A stretch of DNA of 64,000 nt from Mixta mediterraneensis (lineage in GTDB: Bacteria > Pseudomonadota > Gammaproteobacteria > Enterobacterales > Enterobacteriaceae): the NCBI RefSeq assembly GCF_014946725.1, contig NZ_JACFXY010000013.1:1-64000 (forward strand). The letters run 5' to 3'. The position numbers and the translations under genes were made by a program. Each line of letters opens with the position of its first letter. The first letter of the stretch is position 1. The notes below the pieces were generated by a model, which was not told the origin of the DNA, searched no databases, and saw nothing but the letters and a program-made list of their open reading frames with translations. Shown one piece after another: positions 32,894 to 42,766 of this stretch.

Positions 32894-33364
32894 TTAACAG
32901 AGGTCGGTTTCGGCGTACTGACTAAACAGCCGGATAATTTTGCTGGGGTCGCTTTCAGCCAGCAGCTGGGCTATCACCTCATCATCGGCCAGCGCGCTGG
33001 CCACCTGCGACAACAGGCGAATATGGGTGGTGTTCTGATCTTCGAGCCGCACTGCAAACAAAATAATGCAGCGCACTTCACTGTCATCCAGCGTTTCCCA
33101 CGGAATGTCGTGCTGTGTGCGGCCAATCGCCAGTGTGGTATGCAGTACGGCGGCTGACTTACCGTGTGGAATTGCAATATGATTTTCAAAACCGGTAGAA
33201 CCTTCTGCCTCACGCAGCCAGACATCATCCATAAACGTCTGCTTGTCGCTGATGGCTCCGTCCTGATAAAGCAGCTCGGTTAATTCAGTAATGGCTTCTT
33301 CTTTGCTGGTGGCTTGCAGCGCAAGATTTACGCGACGCGGGTTGAGAATGCGGGAAATATCCAT
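32894..33364 (-). CDS. Fructose-type PTS enzyme IIA
   Basis: Receives phosphate from HPr on a histidine and hands it to IIB. 156 residues, a single PTS_EIIA type-2 domain. The active site is IAIPHGKS (His67), with GSTGFENHIA before it and LFAVRLEDQNTTHIRLLSQVA after. It follows the PRD regulator by 18 bases. Its phosphorylation state may also feed back on that regulator. Confidence 0.92.
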   Translation of the reverse strand: MDISRILNPRRVNLALQATSKEEAITELTELLYQDGAISDKQTFMDDVWLREAEGSTGFENHIAIPHGKSAAVLHTTLAIGRTQHDIPWETLDDSEVRCIILFAVRLEDQNTTHIRLLSQVASALADDEVIAQLLAESDPSKIIRLFSQYAETDLC

Positions 33365-33382
33365 CAGTCAGACCTCATTCAA

Positions 33383-34945
33383 TTAATGTTCTGCCATAGC
33401 GCAATGCGCAGAGTGCGGCAGCTGGCTGCCAATCATTGCTTCTGTCACCCGCCGAATATCGTCATCGTTGAAAAAGGCGGTAACGTAAACCATCGGTAAA
33501 GCGTTAGCTTCGAGATGAATAGTGGTAATGACTAAATCCACCGTTTCCTGTTGGCAAAAGCGGCTCATATTGCTGGCAGAAACCACACCGACGATAATCC
33601 AGTCCGGGAAGGCGCGCAGAATGCGGCTTTTGAGCAGGTGCGAGGTGCCGACTCCGCTGGAGCACACCACAAGGATGCGCTTGTGGGCAATTTGCCGCTC
33701 CAGTGCAGCCTGGAAATGAACGCAGAGATACCCCACTTCGTCGTCTGCGACCGGCGACAGCTGGAAGCGTTTAGCAGTCAGGCACATGGCGCGTTGTGTC
33801 AGCGAAAATATCTCGCTTAGTTCATTTTTAATATCATCAAGTAAAGGATTACGGATATGGATGTGGTATTTAAGGCGATTAATAAGCGGTTTAATATGAA
33901 TCAGCAAGCCTTCAAATAATAACCGGTCCTGGGACAGGTCACGTTGAATTAATTCTGAAAAGCAGTGAATTAATTCGTTCGTTATTTTTAACGACTCTTT
34001 ACTGGAAAATTGATATTGTGTTGGCGTTTCATTTCCGTGTTCTTCCATCACAATGCCAGAAGAAACGATATATTGATAAATAAAACCAACTTCATCTGCG
34101 GGCAAGGCGGCCTGAATACGCTGTTCAATGCGCGTCACCATTTGACGGGCAATCAGCAAAATACGGCTGTCCAGCTCCTGTGAACTCAGCGCCGCGGGCA
34201 GCGACAGGGCATTGCCCTGTGCCATGCGGTGCATCATGATCAGTATATGCGTACAGAGATTGATGTAATACGCATCGCTCAGGGGATAACTTAGTTGCTG
34301 CTCCATCTGTTGCAGCAATGCCTGGACAAAAGCGACATCCTGCTCACCAAAGTAATGAATTAACGCCTGATAACTGCCGGGATCGAGGCGTGGCTCAAGC
34401 GTATTGCTGGCAACATGATGCTGCATCACAACATTAATTAGCGAAACCATTGCCTGACGAAGCGCCTGTTCGCTGCCCTCAACATGCGTGCCGCTCTGGC
34501 TGCGCACAAGCAGCAAATCCAGCGGTTGCAGCCACTCCTCAATCACTTTCAAATCATTCACGATTGAGGCATGGCTGATAAAATAGCGTTCAGAAAGCTT
34601 GCTGATGGAGGTTTCGCGCGGTGCTTCACTTAATAGCTGAGAGGCAATTTTCACCCGCCGGGCATTATTACTGAAACCTTCTGACCAGTTCTCTTCGCTG
34701 GATAAACGCTGCTCCAGCTGCGTTCTTTGCTGCATGTCGCCGATGTGCAAACGCAGGCTTCGACCCGGTAATTTTTCCAGCACAATGTGCCAGTCCGTCA
34801 GCCAGGGCTCGATGTTTTGCAGATCGCGATAAATACTTTTCTCGGATACATCCAACTGGTGCGCCAGCTGAGGCAAGGCCAGTGGCGCACTGTGCTGTAG
34901 CAATAATTTCAGCAGGCGATATTGTCTTGACGTCAATTTTTGCAT
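33383..34945 (-). CDS. PRD-containing PTS operon regulator (BglG/MtlR family)
   Basis: Transcription regulator controlled by PTS phosphorylation. 520 residues. Order seen: N-terminal HTH (LTSRQYRLLKLLLQ... LDVSEKSIYRDLQNIE, about 1-45), a second Mga-like HTH (about 95-135, ISKLSERYFISHASIVNDLK), two PRD domains (about 170-390) with histidines such as NLCTHILIMMHRM and GLLIHIKPL, and a IIB-like domain (VVCSSGVGTSHLLKSR, about 425-440). Unlike MtlR it has no C-terminal IIA domain; the stand-alone IIA follows. First gene of the leftward operon; probably an activator. Confidence 0.88.
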   Translation of the reverse strand: MQKLTSRQYRLLKLLLQHSAPLALPQLAHQLDVSEKSIYRDLQNIEPWLTDWHIVLEKLPGRSLRLHIGDMQQRTQLEQRLSSEENWSEGFSNNARRVKIASQLLSEAPRETSISKLSERYFISHASIVNDLKVIEEWLQPLDLLLVRSQSGTHVEGSEQALRQAMVSLINVVMQHHVASNTLEPRLDPGSYQALIHYFGEQDVAFVQALLQQMEQQLSYPLSDAYYINLCTHILIMMHRMAQGNALSLPAALSSQELDSRILLIARQMVTRIEQRIQAALPADEVGFIYQYIVSSGIVMEEHGNETPTQYQFSSKESLKITNELIHCFSELIQRDLSQDRLLFEGLLIHIKPLINRLKYHIHIRNPLLDDIKNELSEIFSLTQRAMCLTAKRFQLSPVADDEVGYLCVHFQAALERQIAHKRILVVCSSGVGTSHLLKSRILRAFPDWIIVGVVSASNMSRFCQQETVDLVITTIHLEANALPMVYVTAFFNDDDIRRVTEAMIGSQLPHSAHCAMAEH

Positions 34946-35151
34946 TGAATCACCTTATCTTTAAAACAGAGCGATTTATTCCTTTAACGCTGCTTTAGCG
35001 TGGGTAAAATAAATCTGAAGAAAAGCATGAAATAAAAATTTTTCGTCGTGGCTGGATTTAAACTTAGGCGGGGATGGGAATGACAACAATACTAAATGTT
35101 GTCCGGCTAATGGGACAGGTTTAATACGATGAACGCTTGTGGAGGTTTAAT

Positions 35152-35167
35152 TGCGAACGCGATCACA
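35152..35167. promoter_or_regulatory. CRP-like site 1 upstream of the PTS operon
   Basis: TGCGA-ACGCGA-TCACA matches 9 of 10 core CRP positions. Lies about 210 bases before the PRD regulator start. Cyclic-AMP control is usual for PTS sugar operons. Confidence 0.5.
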
Positions 35168-35187
35168 ATTAACAGCGGAAATTATTG

Positions 35188-35203
35188 TGTGAACGTTGTC
35201 TCA
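35188..35203. promoter_or_regulatory. CRP-like site 2 upstream of the PTS operon
   Basis: TGTGA-ACGTTG-TCTCA matches 9 of 10 core CRP positions, 36 bases from site 1 (start to start), which is between three and four helical turns. Confidence 0.45.
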
Positions 35204-35369
35204 TTCTGTTTTTTATTTTCGAAGTGTGTCACATAAAAGCAGATGTTAATTCTTAGCGTGCTGCATCATGCTTCCCCTGTGACTAAATCTGACGAATAAG
35301 GTACTATCCTCGCCAAACAACCGCCGGGTGTCTTGCCGTTGTAAGACACGATGTGAGGATGAGAGCTTA

Positions 35370-37643
35370 ATGAGTGAATTGACGCAGGATGGTGCAGAGC
35401 GTCTTGCCTTGCACACGTTTACCGAGAATGCGTACTTAAACTATTCGATGTACGTCATTATGGACCGAGCCTTACCTTATATTGGTGACGGTTTAAAGCC
35501 GGTGCAGCGGCGCATTGTTTACGCCATGTCGGAACTGGGGCTGAACGCCAGCGCGAAGTTTAAAAAATCCGCGCGTACCGTGGGTGACGTGCTGGGTAAA
35601 TACCATCCGCACGGCGACAGCGCCTGCTATGAAGCGATGGTATTAATGGCGCAGCCGTTCTCTTATCGCTATCCGCTGGTGGATGGGCAAGGTAACTGGG
35701 GCGCACCGGACGATCCTAAATCATTCGCCGCGATGCGTTATACCGAATCGCGCCTGTCGAAATATGCCGAAGTACTGCTAAGTGAGCTAGGTCAGGGCAC
35801 GGTAGATTACACGCCTAACTTTGACGGCACGATGCAAGAGCCGAAAATGTTGCCGGCGCGTCTGCCAAATATCCTGTTAAACGGCACCACCGGCATTGCT
35901 GTCGGCATGGCGACCGACATCCCGCCACATAATTTACGAGAAGTCGCCCAGGCGGCCATCACCCTGATTGATAACCCCAAAACCACGCTTGACGAGCTGC
36001 TGGGTATTGTACAGGGGCCTGATTTTCCGACCGAAGCGGAGATCATCACCCCGCGCGACGAAATCCGTAAAATTTACCAGAACGGTCGTGGTTCCATTCG
36101 TCAGCGTGCCGTGTATAAGAAAGAAGAGGGCGAAGTTGTGATCAGCGCCCTGCCGCATCAGGTTTCAGGGGCGCGCGTGCTGGAACAGATTGCCAGTCAG
36201 ATGCGCAACAAAAAGCTGCCGATGGTTGAGGATCTTCGTGACGAATCCGATCATGAGAACCCAACGCGTCTGGTGATCGTGCCGCGATCCAATCGTGTCG
36301 ATCTTGATCAGGTAATGAACCATCTGTTCGCCACTACCGATCTGGAAAAAAGTTATCGCGTTAACCTAAACATGATCGGGCTGGATAACCGTCCGGCGGT
36401 GAAAAACCTGCTGGAAATCCTCTCCGAATGGCTGGTGTTCCGCCGCGATACCGTGCGCCGTCGTCTGAATCATCGTTTAGAGCGTGTGCTGCGTCGTTTG
36501 CATATCCTTGAAGGTTTGCTGGTCGCGTTCCTCAATATTGATGAAGTCATCCATATTATTCGTAGCGAGGATGAGCCGAAACCGGTATTGATGTCACGTT
36601 TTGATATTAGCGAAACGCAGGCCGAAGCGATCCTTGAGCTGAAACTGCGCCATTTGGCGAAGTTAGAAGAGACGAAGATTCGTGGCGAGCAGAGCGAGCT
36701 GGAAAAAGAGCGCGATCAGCTGCAGGCGATTCTGGCTTCCGAACGTAAGATGAATACGCTACTGAAGAAAGAGTTGCAGGCCGACAGCGCCCGTTACGGC
36801 GACGATCGCCGTTCACCGCTGCGTGAGCGTGCAGAAGCCAAAGCATTGAGCGAAACGGAGCTGGTGCCGTCTGAGCCTGTCACCATTGTGCTGTCGCAGA
36901 TGGGCTGGGTACGCAGCGCCAAAGGTCATGACATCGATCCTAATGGTTTGAGTTACAAAGCGGGCGACAGTTATCTGGCAGCGGCGCGCGGCAAGAGCAA
37001 TCAGCCCGTGGCGTTTATCGATTCAACTGGCCGCAGTTACACGCTGGATCCGACATCGTTGCCTTCCGCACGCGGTCAGGGCGAGCCGTTAACGGGCAAG
37101 CTGACGCCGCCGCCGGGCGCGGTGGTGGAGCAGGTGCTGATGGAGCCCGACGATCAAAAATTGTTAATGGCTTCAGATGCGGGCTACGGTTTCATCTGTA
37201 CTTTCAGCGATCTGGTGTCGCGTAATCGTGCCGGTAAAGCGTTACTGACGCTGCCAGATAATGCGCGTGTGATGACGCCTATGGCGGTTCATCATGAAGA
37301 TGACATGCTGCTGGCGATCACCCAGGCGGGACGGATGCTGATGTTCCCGGTCGGCGAGCTGCCGCAAATGTCGAAAGGCAAAGGCAACAAGATTATCTCA
37401 ATTCCGTCAGCAGAAGCCGCAGCGGGTCAGGACAGGCTGGCGTGGCTAATGATTTTGCCGCCAGGCAGCAACGTCACGCTGTATGTTGGTAAGCGTAAAT
37501 TGCCGTTGCGCAGTGCAGAACTGCAAAAATTCCGCGCCGATCGCGGTCGTCGGGGCACGCTGTTGCCACGCGGCCTGCAAAAAATTGATCGCGTGGAGCT
37601 GGATACCCCGGCGCGTCCGGGTAATACGGATAGCGAAGAATAA
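35370..37643 (+). CDS. parC: DNA topoisomerase IV subunit A ParC
   Basis: Cleaves and rejoins DNA in topoisomerase IV. 757 residues. The start at [14 protein letters not shown] gives four residues more than E. coli ParC. Seen: the breakage-reunion domain with [14 protein letters not shown] (about 77-90), the catalytic Tyr in [11 protein letters not shown] (about 124), and C-terminal beta-pinwheel blades. Ser84 and Glu88 correspond to E. coli Ser80 and Glu84, so the quinolone region is wild type. plsC follows after 46 bases. Confidence 0.98.
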   Translation: MSELTQDGAERLALHTFTENAYLNYSMYVIMDRALPYIGDGLKPVQRRIVYAMSELGLNASAKFKKSARTVGDVLGKYHPHGDSACYEAMVLMAQPFSYRYPLVDGQGNWGAPDDPKSFAAMRYTESRLSKYAEVLLSELGQGTVDYTPNFDGTMQEPKMLPARLPNILLNGTTGIAVGMATDIPPHNLREVAQAAITLIDNPKTTLDELLGIVQGPDFPTEAEIITPRDEIRKIYQNGRGSIRQRAVYKKEEGEVVISALPHQVSGARVLEQIASQMRNKKLPMVEDLRDESDHENPTRLVIVPRSNRVDLDQVMNHLFATTDLEKSYRVNLNMIGLDNRPAVKNLLEILSEWLVFRRDTVRRRLNHRLERVLRRLHILEGLLVAFLNIDEVIHIIRSEDEPKPVLMSRFDISETQAEAILELKLRHLAKLEETKIRGEQSELEKERDQLQAILASERKMNTLLKKELQADSARYGDDRRSPLRERAEAKALSETELVPSEPVTIVLSQMGWVRSAKGHDIDPNGLSYKAGDSYLAAARGKSNQPVAFIDSTGRSYTLDPTSLPSARGQGEPLTGKLTPPPGAVVEQVLMEPDDQKLLMASDAGYGFICTFSDLVSRNRAGKALLTLPDNARVMTPMAVHHEDDMLLAITQAGRMLMFPVGELPQMSKGKGNKIISIPSAEAAAGQDRLAWLMILPPGSNVTLYVGKRKLPLRSAELQKFRADRGRRGTLLPRGLQKIDRVELDTPARPGNTDSEE

Positions 37644-37689
37644 GCAACCGGACTGACACTGGCGTCAGTTACGGGACAATGAGGAAGCT

Positions 37690-38427
37690 ATGTTACTAAT
37701 ACTGCGTACTATTTTCGTGGTTATTTACTCAATACTGGTGTGTGTTTTCGGTTGTATCTGGTGCCTGTTTTCGCCACGCAATCCGCGCCATGTCGCCACC
37801 TTTGGTCATCTGTTCGGCAAATTGTCGACAGTATTTGGTGTTAAAGTTGAATTAAGAAAGCCGCAGGGAGCGGAAAATTACGGTAACGCGATTTACATCG
37901 CCAACCATCAGAATAACTACGACATGATTACTGCCGCCAAAATTGTGCAGCCAACGACGGTAACGGTAGGCAAAAAAAGCCTGCTGTGGGTGCCGTTTTT
38001 TGGCCTGCTTTACTGGCTGGCCGGTAACCTGCTTATCGATCGTGACAACCGCGCCAAAGCGCACGGCACCATCGGAAAGCTGGTGGATCAGTTTAACAAA
38101 AAGCGTATTTCGTTCTGGATGTTCCCGGAAGGAACCCGTAGCCGGGGGCGCGGTCTGCTGCCGTTTAAAACGGGGGCGTTTCATGCAGCCGTTGCCGCAG
38201 GCGTGCCAGTCATTCCGATTGTGGTTTCCAACACGCATGGAAAGATTAACCTCAACCGTCTGAAAAACGGTCTGGTGATCGTTGAAATGCTGCCGCCGGT
38301 CGATGTGAAGCAATTTGAAGCCACGTCGGTGCGCAAGCTGGCAACGCATTGCAGTGAATTGATGGCGGCGAAGCTGGAAGAGCTTAACGCCGAAGTCGAA
38401 GAACGCGAAAAAAACGGTAAAAACTGA
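37690..38427 (+). CDS. plsC: 1-acylglycerol-3-phosphate O-acyltransferase PlsC
   Basis: Adds the second acyl chain to make phosphatidic acid at the inner membrane. 245 residues. Seen: an N-terminal transmembrane helix (about 1-28), the HX4D catalytic motif NHQNNYD (about 73-79), FPEGTRSRGRG (about 144-154), and VPVIPIVVSN. Directly after parC, as in E. coli. Confidence 0.97.
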   Translation: MLLILRTIFVVIYSILVCVFGCIWCLFSPRNPRHVATFGHLFGKLSTVFGVKVELRKPQGAENYGNAIYIANHQNNYDMITAAKIVQPTTVTVGKKSLLWVPFFGLLYWLAGNLLIDRDNRAKAHGTIGKLVDQFNKKRISFWMFPEGTRSRGRGLLPFKTGAFHAAVAAGVPVIPIVVSNTHGKINLNRLKNGLVIVEMLPPVDVKQFEATSVRKLATHCSELMAAKLEELNAEVEEREKNGKN

Positions 38428-38568
38428 CCGGCGCATCAATTGCCGACTATCCTGCAGGGATGCCAACGGCAGCGCGATTGTTCCCGCTGCCATGAATGCA
38501 GCACAGCAAATACAGCAATAAAAACAGGGTTGGCGTTTTAGCGCCACGCGTAAAAGGTCAGAAGTTTT

Positions 38569-39999
38569 ATGTCTTTCAGCAGACGTCAGTTCATCCAGCT
38601 TTCTGCTGGAGTGGCGCTTAGCGCCGGTGCTATACCTCACGCGGCTCGTGCCGCCTCAAATGACAGTGGAGAAACACCCCTCCCTGTTCCACCGTTGATT
38701 GAATCGCGTCGTGGTCAGCCGCTGTTTCTGACTTTGCAGCGCAGTCATTGGTCATTTAACGGCAACAATAATAAAGCGCCGGTATGGGGCATTAACGGCA
38801 TGTATCTCGGGCCGACGGTGCGCGTTTACAGTGGCGATGCCGTCAAGCTGATTTACAGCAACCGCCTCAACGAACCGGTGGCAATGACCGTGAGTGGCTT
38901 GCAATTACCGGGCGCACTGATGGGAGGCGCACCGCGCATGATGTCGGCGGGTGCTGACTGGGCGCCGGTATTGCCAGTTCGTCAGGGGGCTGCAACCTGC
39001 TGGTATCACGCCAACACGCCAAATCATATGGCAGCGCATGTGTATAACGGCTTAGCGGGCATGTGGCTGATCGAAGACGAGCTGAGTAAGCAATTACCGT
39101 TGCCGAAGCATTACGGCGTGGATGATTTTCCGGTGATTATTCAGGACAAGCGCCTCGATAACTTCGCTACGCCCGTTTACGATCCGCCGCAGGAGGGTGG
39201 TTTCCTGGGGGATACGCTGTTAGTGAATGGGGTGCGCAATCCGTTTGTGGAGGTGTCGCGTGGCTGGGTACGCCTGCGTTTACTCAATGCCTCTAATGCG
39301 CGCCGTTATGACATGAGCCTGAGTGATAATCGCCCCTTTACCGTAATTGCCAGCGATCAGGGTTTCTTGCCTGCTCCGGTGGCGGTGCAACGGTTGACGC
39401 TTGCGCCGGGTGAACGGCGTGAAGTATTGGTAGATATGTCACAAGGCGATGACGTGTCGATCACGGCAGGCGCGGCGGCGGGTATTATGGACCGACTGCG
39501 GGGTTTCTTTGAACCTTCCTCGATCCTGACCTCAACGCTGATTTTAACGCTACGTCCAACCGGTTTATTGCCGCTAGTCACCGATAATCTGCCGATGCGG
39601 CTGCTGGCTGACCAAATTATTGATGGGGTTGCGGTACGCACGCGTGAATTCCGCCTTGGCGACAGCATGCCCGGTATTAATGGCGCGATATGGGACATGA
39701 ACCGCATCGATACCGCCACGCAGCAGGGCACCTTTGAGCGCTGGTTTCTGCATGCCGATCGTCCACAGGCGTTACATATTCAGGGCGTGATGTTTCTGAT
39801 TAAACGCGTCAACGGCGCACAGCCGATGGGCGAAGATCGTGGCTGGAAAGATACGGTCTGGGTAGATGGCGAAGTGGAACTGATGGTGAGTTTCCCGCAA
39901 AGTTCGTCAGAGCACTTTCCGTTTGTCTATTACAGCCAGACGCTGGAACTTGCCGATCGCGGTACAGCGGGGCAGTTGCTGGTACAGGCAACAAATTAA
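38569..39999 (+). CDS. ftsP: Cell division protein FtsP (SufI)
   Basis: Periplasmic multicopper-oxidase-like protein that protects the divisome under stress; it lacks copper. 476 residues. The N terminus is a Tat signal (SRRQFIQLSAGVALS, then AHAARA), followed by three cupredoxin domains (about 50-160, 220-340, 350-470). The usual HXH copper ligands are replaced, as in E. coli SufI (for example WYHANTPNH). It follows plsC after a 141-base gap with a hairpin. Confidence 0.95.
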   Translation: MSFSRRQFIQLSAGVALSAGAIPHAARAASNDSGETPLPVPPLIESRRGQPLFLTLQRSHWSFNGNNNKAPVWGINGMYLGPTVRVYSGDAVKLIYSNRLNEPVAMTVSGLQLPGALMGGAPRMMSAGADWAPVLPVRQGAATCWYHANTPNHMAAHVYNGLAGMWLIEDELSKQLPLPKHYGVDDFPVIIQDKRLDNFATPVYDPPQEGGFLGDTLLVNGVRNPFVEVSRGWVRLRLLNASNARRYDMSLSDNRPFTVIASDQGFLPAPVAVQRLTLAPGERREVLVDMSQGDDVSITAGAAAGIMDRLRGFFEPSSILTSTLILTLRPTGLLPLVTDNLPMRLLADQIIDGVAVRTREFRLGDSMPGINGAIWDMNRIDTATQQGTFERWFLHADRPQALHIQGVMFLIKRVNGAQPMGEDRGWKDTVWVDGEVELMVSFPQSSSEHFPFVYYSQTLELADRGTAGQLLVQATN

Positions 40000-40003
40000 A
40001 TCC

Positions 40004-40028
40004 GCCCCGGCAAAATATAAGCCGGGGC
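40004..40028. terminator. Bidirectional terminator between ftsP and dkgA
   Basis: Eight-bp stem GCCCCGGC / GCCGGGGC around an A/T-only nine-base loop, between convergent genes. Confidence 0.6.
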
Positions 40029-40035
40029 GTCAGAT

Positions 40036-40863
40036 TTAGCCGTTGAAAGAGTCGGGGTTCGGACCCAAACGATTGCCGCTGTCCAGTCTGGCAATCTCGC
40101 TCACTTCATGCTTGTCCAGCCGGAAATCAAACACCTTAAAGTTCTCTTCGATACGTTCAGGCGTCACGGATTTCGGGATCACCACCAGACCGCTGTCGAG
40201 ATGCCAGCGAATCACAATTTGTGCCGCCGTTTTTCCGTACTTCTTCGCCAGCTCTTTAATAATCGCTTGATCAAATACGCCTTTACCGCCCTGTGCCAGC
40301 GGGCTCCAGGATTCAGTCTGAATTTGATGCATGGCGTTCCATGCATGCAGCGTGCGCTGTTGCAGCATCGGATGCAGCTCAATCTGGTTCACCACCGGCG
40401 TCACGCCCGTTTCATCCAGCAAGCGTTTAAGATGAGCCTCATGAAAATTACATACGCCGATGCTCGTGGTCAGGCCTTGCTGTTGCAGTTCGATCATCTG
40501 TTTCCAGGCATCAACATAGTGATCTTTTTCCGGGCACGGCCAGTGCATCAAATAGAGATCAACCTGATCTAACTGAAGCTTTTTAAGGCTGGTTTCTATC
40601 GCCTGCTGTACGTTTTGTTGATCGTCATTTCACAGCTTGGTGGTGACAAAAATGTCCTCACGCGTCACGTCAGTTTCCTGCAACGCCTGCCCAATGGCTT
40701 CTTCATTTTTATAGGCGGCGGCGGTATCAATGGAGCGGTAGCCGACATCCAGCGCTTTAAGCACCGCTTTGCGTGCATCTTCCATGCTGGCCTGCCACAC
40801 GCCGAGTCCCAGTTGCGGCATCATGCTACCGTCGTGCAGTTTGATAATGGGTTGATCTGCCAT
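40036..40863 (-). pseudogene. dkgA: 2,5-diketo-D-gluconate reductase A gene broken by an in-frame TGA
   Basis: Aldo-keto reductase that reduces 2,5-diketo-D-gluconate and methylglyoxal with NADPH. Full-length frame (275 codons) except for a TGA at 40630-40632, codon 78, in TTKL-*-NDDQ where the family has Trp (TTKLWNDD). A single G to A change explains it. Both halves are otherwise sound: GVWQASMEDARKAVLKALDVGYRSIDTAAAYKNE is split from LMHWP, the HP-type SIGVCNF region and IPKSVTPERIEENF. The upstream part ends before the catalytic lysine context is complete, so no active enzyme is expected without readthrough. Confidence 0.88.
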
Positions 40864-41067
40864 AAACGCTCCTATCTGTTGCAGTTAACCTGTGTCTTTC
40901 AATGTGCTTAAGTCTAGTCAACAATTTAGAGGCTGCTTTTTAGCCTGCCAGGTAAATAGCGCTTTTGCACTGCCTGATTCTGTTTGCTTCTTGCCTGATC
41001 CTCTTTTTTGCTGGCGATTCAGGCAGACTGGCGGCAGACTAAATGCTTTTATGATTAAGGCAAGTGT

Positions 41068-41976
41068 ATGGCGCACGACGCTCTTTGCCATCAGCTGGCG
41101 CAACAGGTGGTGGCGTTAATGACGCACAATCGCAACCGTTTGTGCCCGGTGGAAAATGTTTCTCTGATCTATGCCAGTCAGTATCGCCCGCGTACACCGA
41201 TGATGTACCAGCCCGGCATCGTTATCTTGTTTCAGGGCAGTAAAACCGGCTACCTCGGCAGCACCGTTTTTCAGTACGACGCAACGAAATATTTGATGCT
41301 GACCGTGCCGCTACCGGTAGAATGCGAAACCTGGGCCTCGCCTGAACAGCCGATAGCTGGCATTTGCCTGAATGTTGATACTGCCAGCCTACAGGATCTG
41401 TTGATTGAAATTGGCGACGATGAGAGTTTCCAGCCGCAGCCGCAAACCTCTGGCATCCATTCAGCGTGGCTGACCGAGCCGATGCTGTGCGCCGCAGAAC
41501 GCCTGCTGGATATTATGGTGCAGCCGCGAGACGCCAGGGTGCTCGGCCCGCAAATTGTGCGAGAAATCATTTATTACGTGCTGACCGGCCCGTGTGGCGG
41601 CGCGCTGCTGTCGCTGGTCAGTCGTCAGACGCAGTTCAGCCAGATTGCGCGGGCGCTGCGCCGCATCGAAAATCATTACCGCGATAACCTCAGCGTTGAC
41701 ACCCTGGCGGCCGAAGTAAATATGAGCGTGTCGGCGTTTCACCACAACTTCAAGGCGGTAACACAGACTTCACCTTTGCAGTATCTGAAACGCTATCGGC
41801 TACATCAGGCGCGCTTATTGATGTTGCACGATGGCCTGAAGGCCAGCGTGGCGGCGGTGCGGGTTGGCTATGAAAGCCCCTCACAGTTTTCGCGGGAGTT
41901 TAAGCGCTATTTTGGCGTGACGCCGGGGGAAGAGGTAAATCGTGTGCGCCAGACGGTGGCAGAACCGTCTGTCTGA
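41068..41976 (+). CDS. yqhC: AraC-family regulator YqhC
   Basis: AraC/XylS-type activator; E. coli YqhC senses aldehydes such as glyoxal and activates yqhD-dkgA. 302 residues. The N-terminal effector domain (about 20-180) includes [23 protein letters not shown]; the C-terminal double HTH (about 205-295) has [21 protein letters not shown] and [23 protein letters not shown]. It is divergent from dkgA. yqhD, the usual first target, is missing here. Confidence 0.92.
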   Translation: MAHDALCHQLAQQVVALMTHNRNRLCPVENVSLIYASQYRPRTPMMYQPGIVILFQGSKTGYLGSTVFQYDATKYLMLTVPLPVECETWASPEQPIAGICLNVDTASLQDLLIEIGDDESFQPQPQTSGIHSAWLTEPMLCAAERLLDIMVQPRDARVLGPQIVREIIYYVLTGPCGGALLSLVSRQTQFSQIARALRRIENHYRDNLSVDTLAAEVNMSVSAFHHNFKAVTQTSPLQYLKRYRLHQARLLMLHDGLKASVAAVRVGYESPSQFSREFKRYFGVTPGEEVNRVRQTVAEPSV

Positions 41977-41984
41977 CGCATCCT

Positions 41985-42003
41985 GCCTGACAGGATGTCA
42001 GGC
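41985..42003. terminator. Hairpin between convergent yqhC and yghB
   Basis: Perfect stem GCCTGAC / GTCAGGC with a five-base loop, overlapping the yghB stop region. A competing stem CATCCTG / CAGGATG shares bases with it. Only a short T-run follows. Confidence 0.5.
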
Positions 42004-42660
42004 TTTGCTCTGGCGGCGTTTTTTCCAGATAACCACAATGCTGCCCGCCAGGCCAAGAAACAACAAAACCATTGGCAAAATCATCAAAACGGCCATGACC
42101 TGATCTTCATGACGCTTTATAAACGGTACCTGGCTAATACCATAACCGAACGCTACTACGATGCCCACCCACAGTACCCCGCTCAGCCAGTTAAAAAGTT
42201 GAAAACGCCCATTTTTCAGGCCGGAAATGCCCGCCATGGTAGGTAAAATGGTGCGAACGAAAGCGAGAAAACGACCAACCAGCAATGCCATCAGACCGTG
42301 ACGATTAAACATATTCCAGGCGCGCTGGTGATACTGGGCGGGTAGATGCAATAACCAGCTTTTAACAATTCTGGTGTTTCCCAGCCAGCGGCCCTGGAGA
42401 TAACTCAGCCAGCAGCCAAGACTGGCGGCGGTGGTTAAAATCACCAGAGTAGGCACAAAATCCATCACGCCTTTGGCGACCATAGCCCCAGCCAACAGCA
42501 GCAGGCTATCGCCCGGAAGAAACGAAGCGGGTAACAGACCATTTTCCAAAAACAGCGTCAGAAACATCACGCCGTAAACTACCCATACCACATCTGGATT
42601 AGCCAGCGCGGCAAAGTCCTGATGCCAGAGCGCGTGGACAATCTCGTGTAAAACACCCAT
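41998..42660 (-). CDS. yghB: DedA-family membrane protein YghB
   Basis: Inner-membrane protein of the DedA family, needed with YqjA for normal membrane physiology and cell division in E. coli; now linked to lipid-carrier recycling and drug tolerance in the family. 220 residues, several transmembrane helices. Seen: [22 protein letters not shown] (split by family residues E39, D51), [19 protein letters not shown] with the conserved arginines (about 125-143), and a basic tail KKRRQS. Next to metC as in E. coli. Confidence 0.95.
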   Translation of the reverse strand: MGVLHEIVHALWHQDFAALANPDVVWVVYGVMFLTLFLENGLLPASFLPGDSLLLLAGAMVAKGVMDFVPTLVILTTAASLGCWLSYLQGRWLGNTRIVKSWLLHLPAQYHQRAWNMFNRHGLMALLVGRFLAFVRTILPTMAGISGLKNGRFQLFNWLSGVLWVGIVVAFGYGISQVPFIKRHEDQVMAVLMILPMVLLFLGLAGSIVVIWKKRRQSKA

Positions 42661-42766
42661 CTGCTATCCCATCGAGTCACAAGGCTTCTATTTTAGCGGT
42701 TAACCCGCCGGACAAGGTTTATCTCAGCCGGTTGCCACCGCGTGGTTTAGTTTTTGTTGAGGTTAA

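Larger units (their letters stand above)
34946..35369. other. Divergent control region between PTS operon and parC
   Basis: 424 bases without a gene. It is A/T-rich next to the PRD regulator (34950-35060) and holds two CRP-like sites in the middle (35152-35203). The parC side contains TTGCCGTTGTAAGACACGA and a gAGGATGAGAG site. No stable terminator was seen. Confidence 0.5.

Noticed and set aside
40630..40632. TGA in dkgA as selenocysteine
   Set aside because: The family has Trp here, no selenoprotein homologue is known for this enzyme, and no SECIS-like hairpin directly follows.
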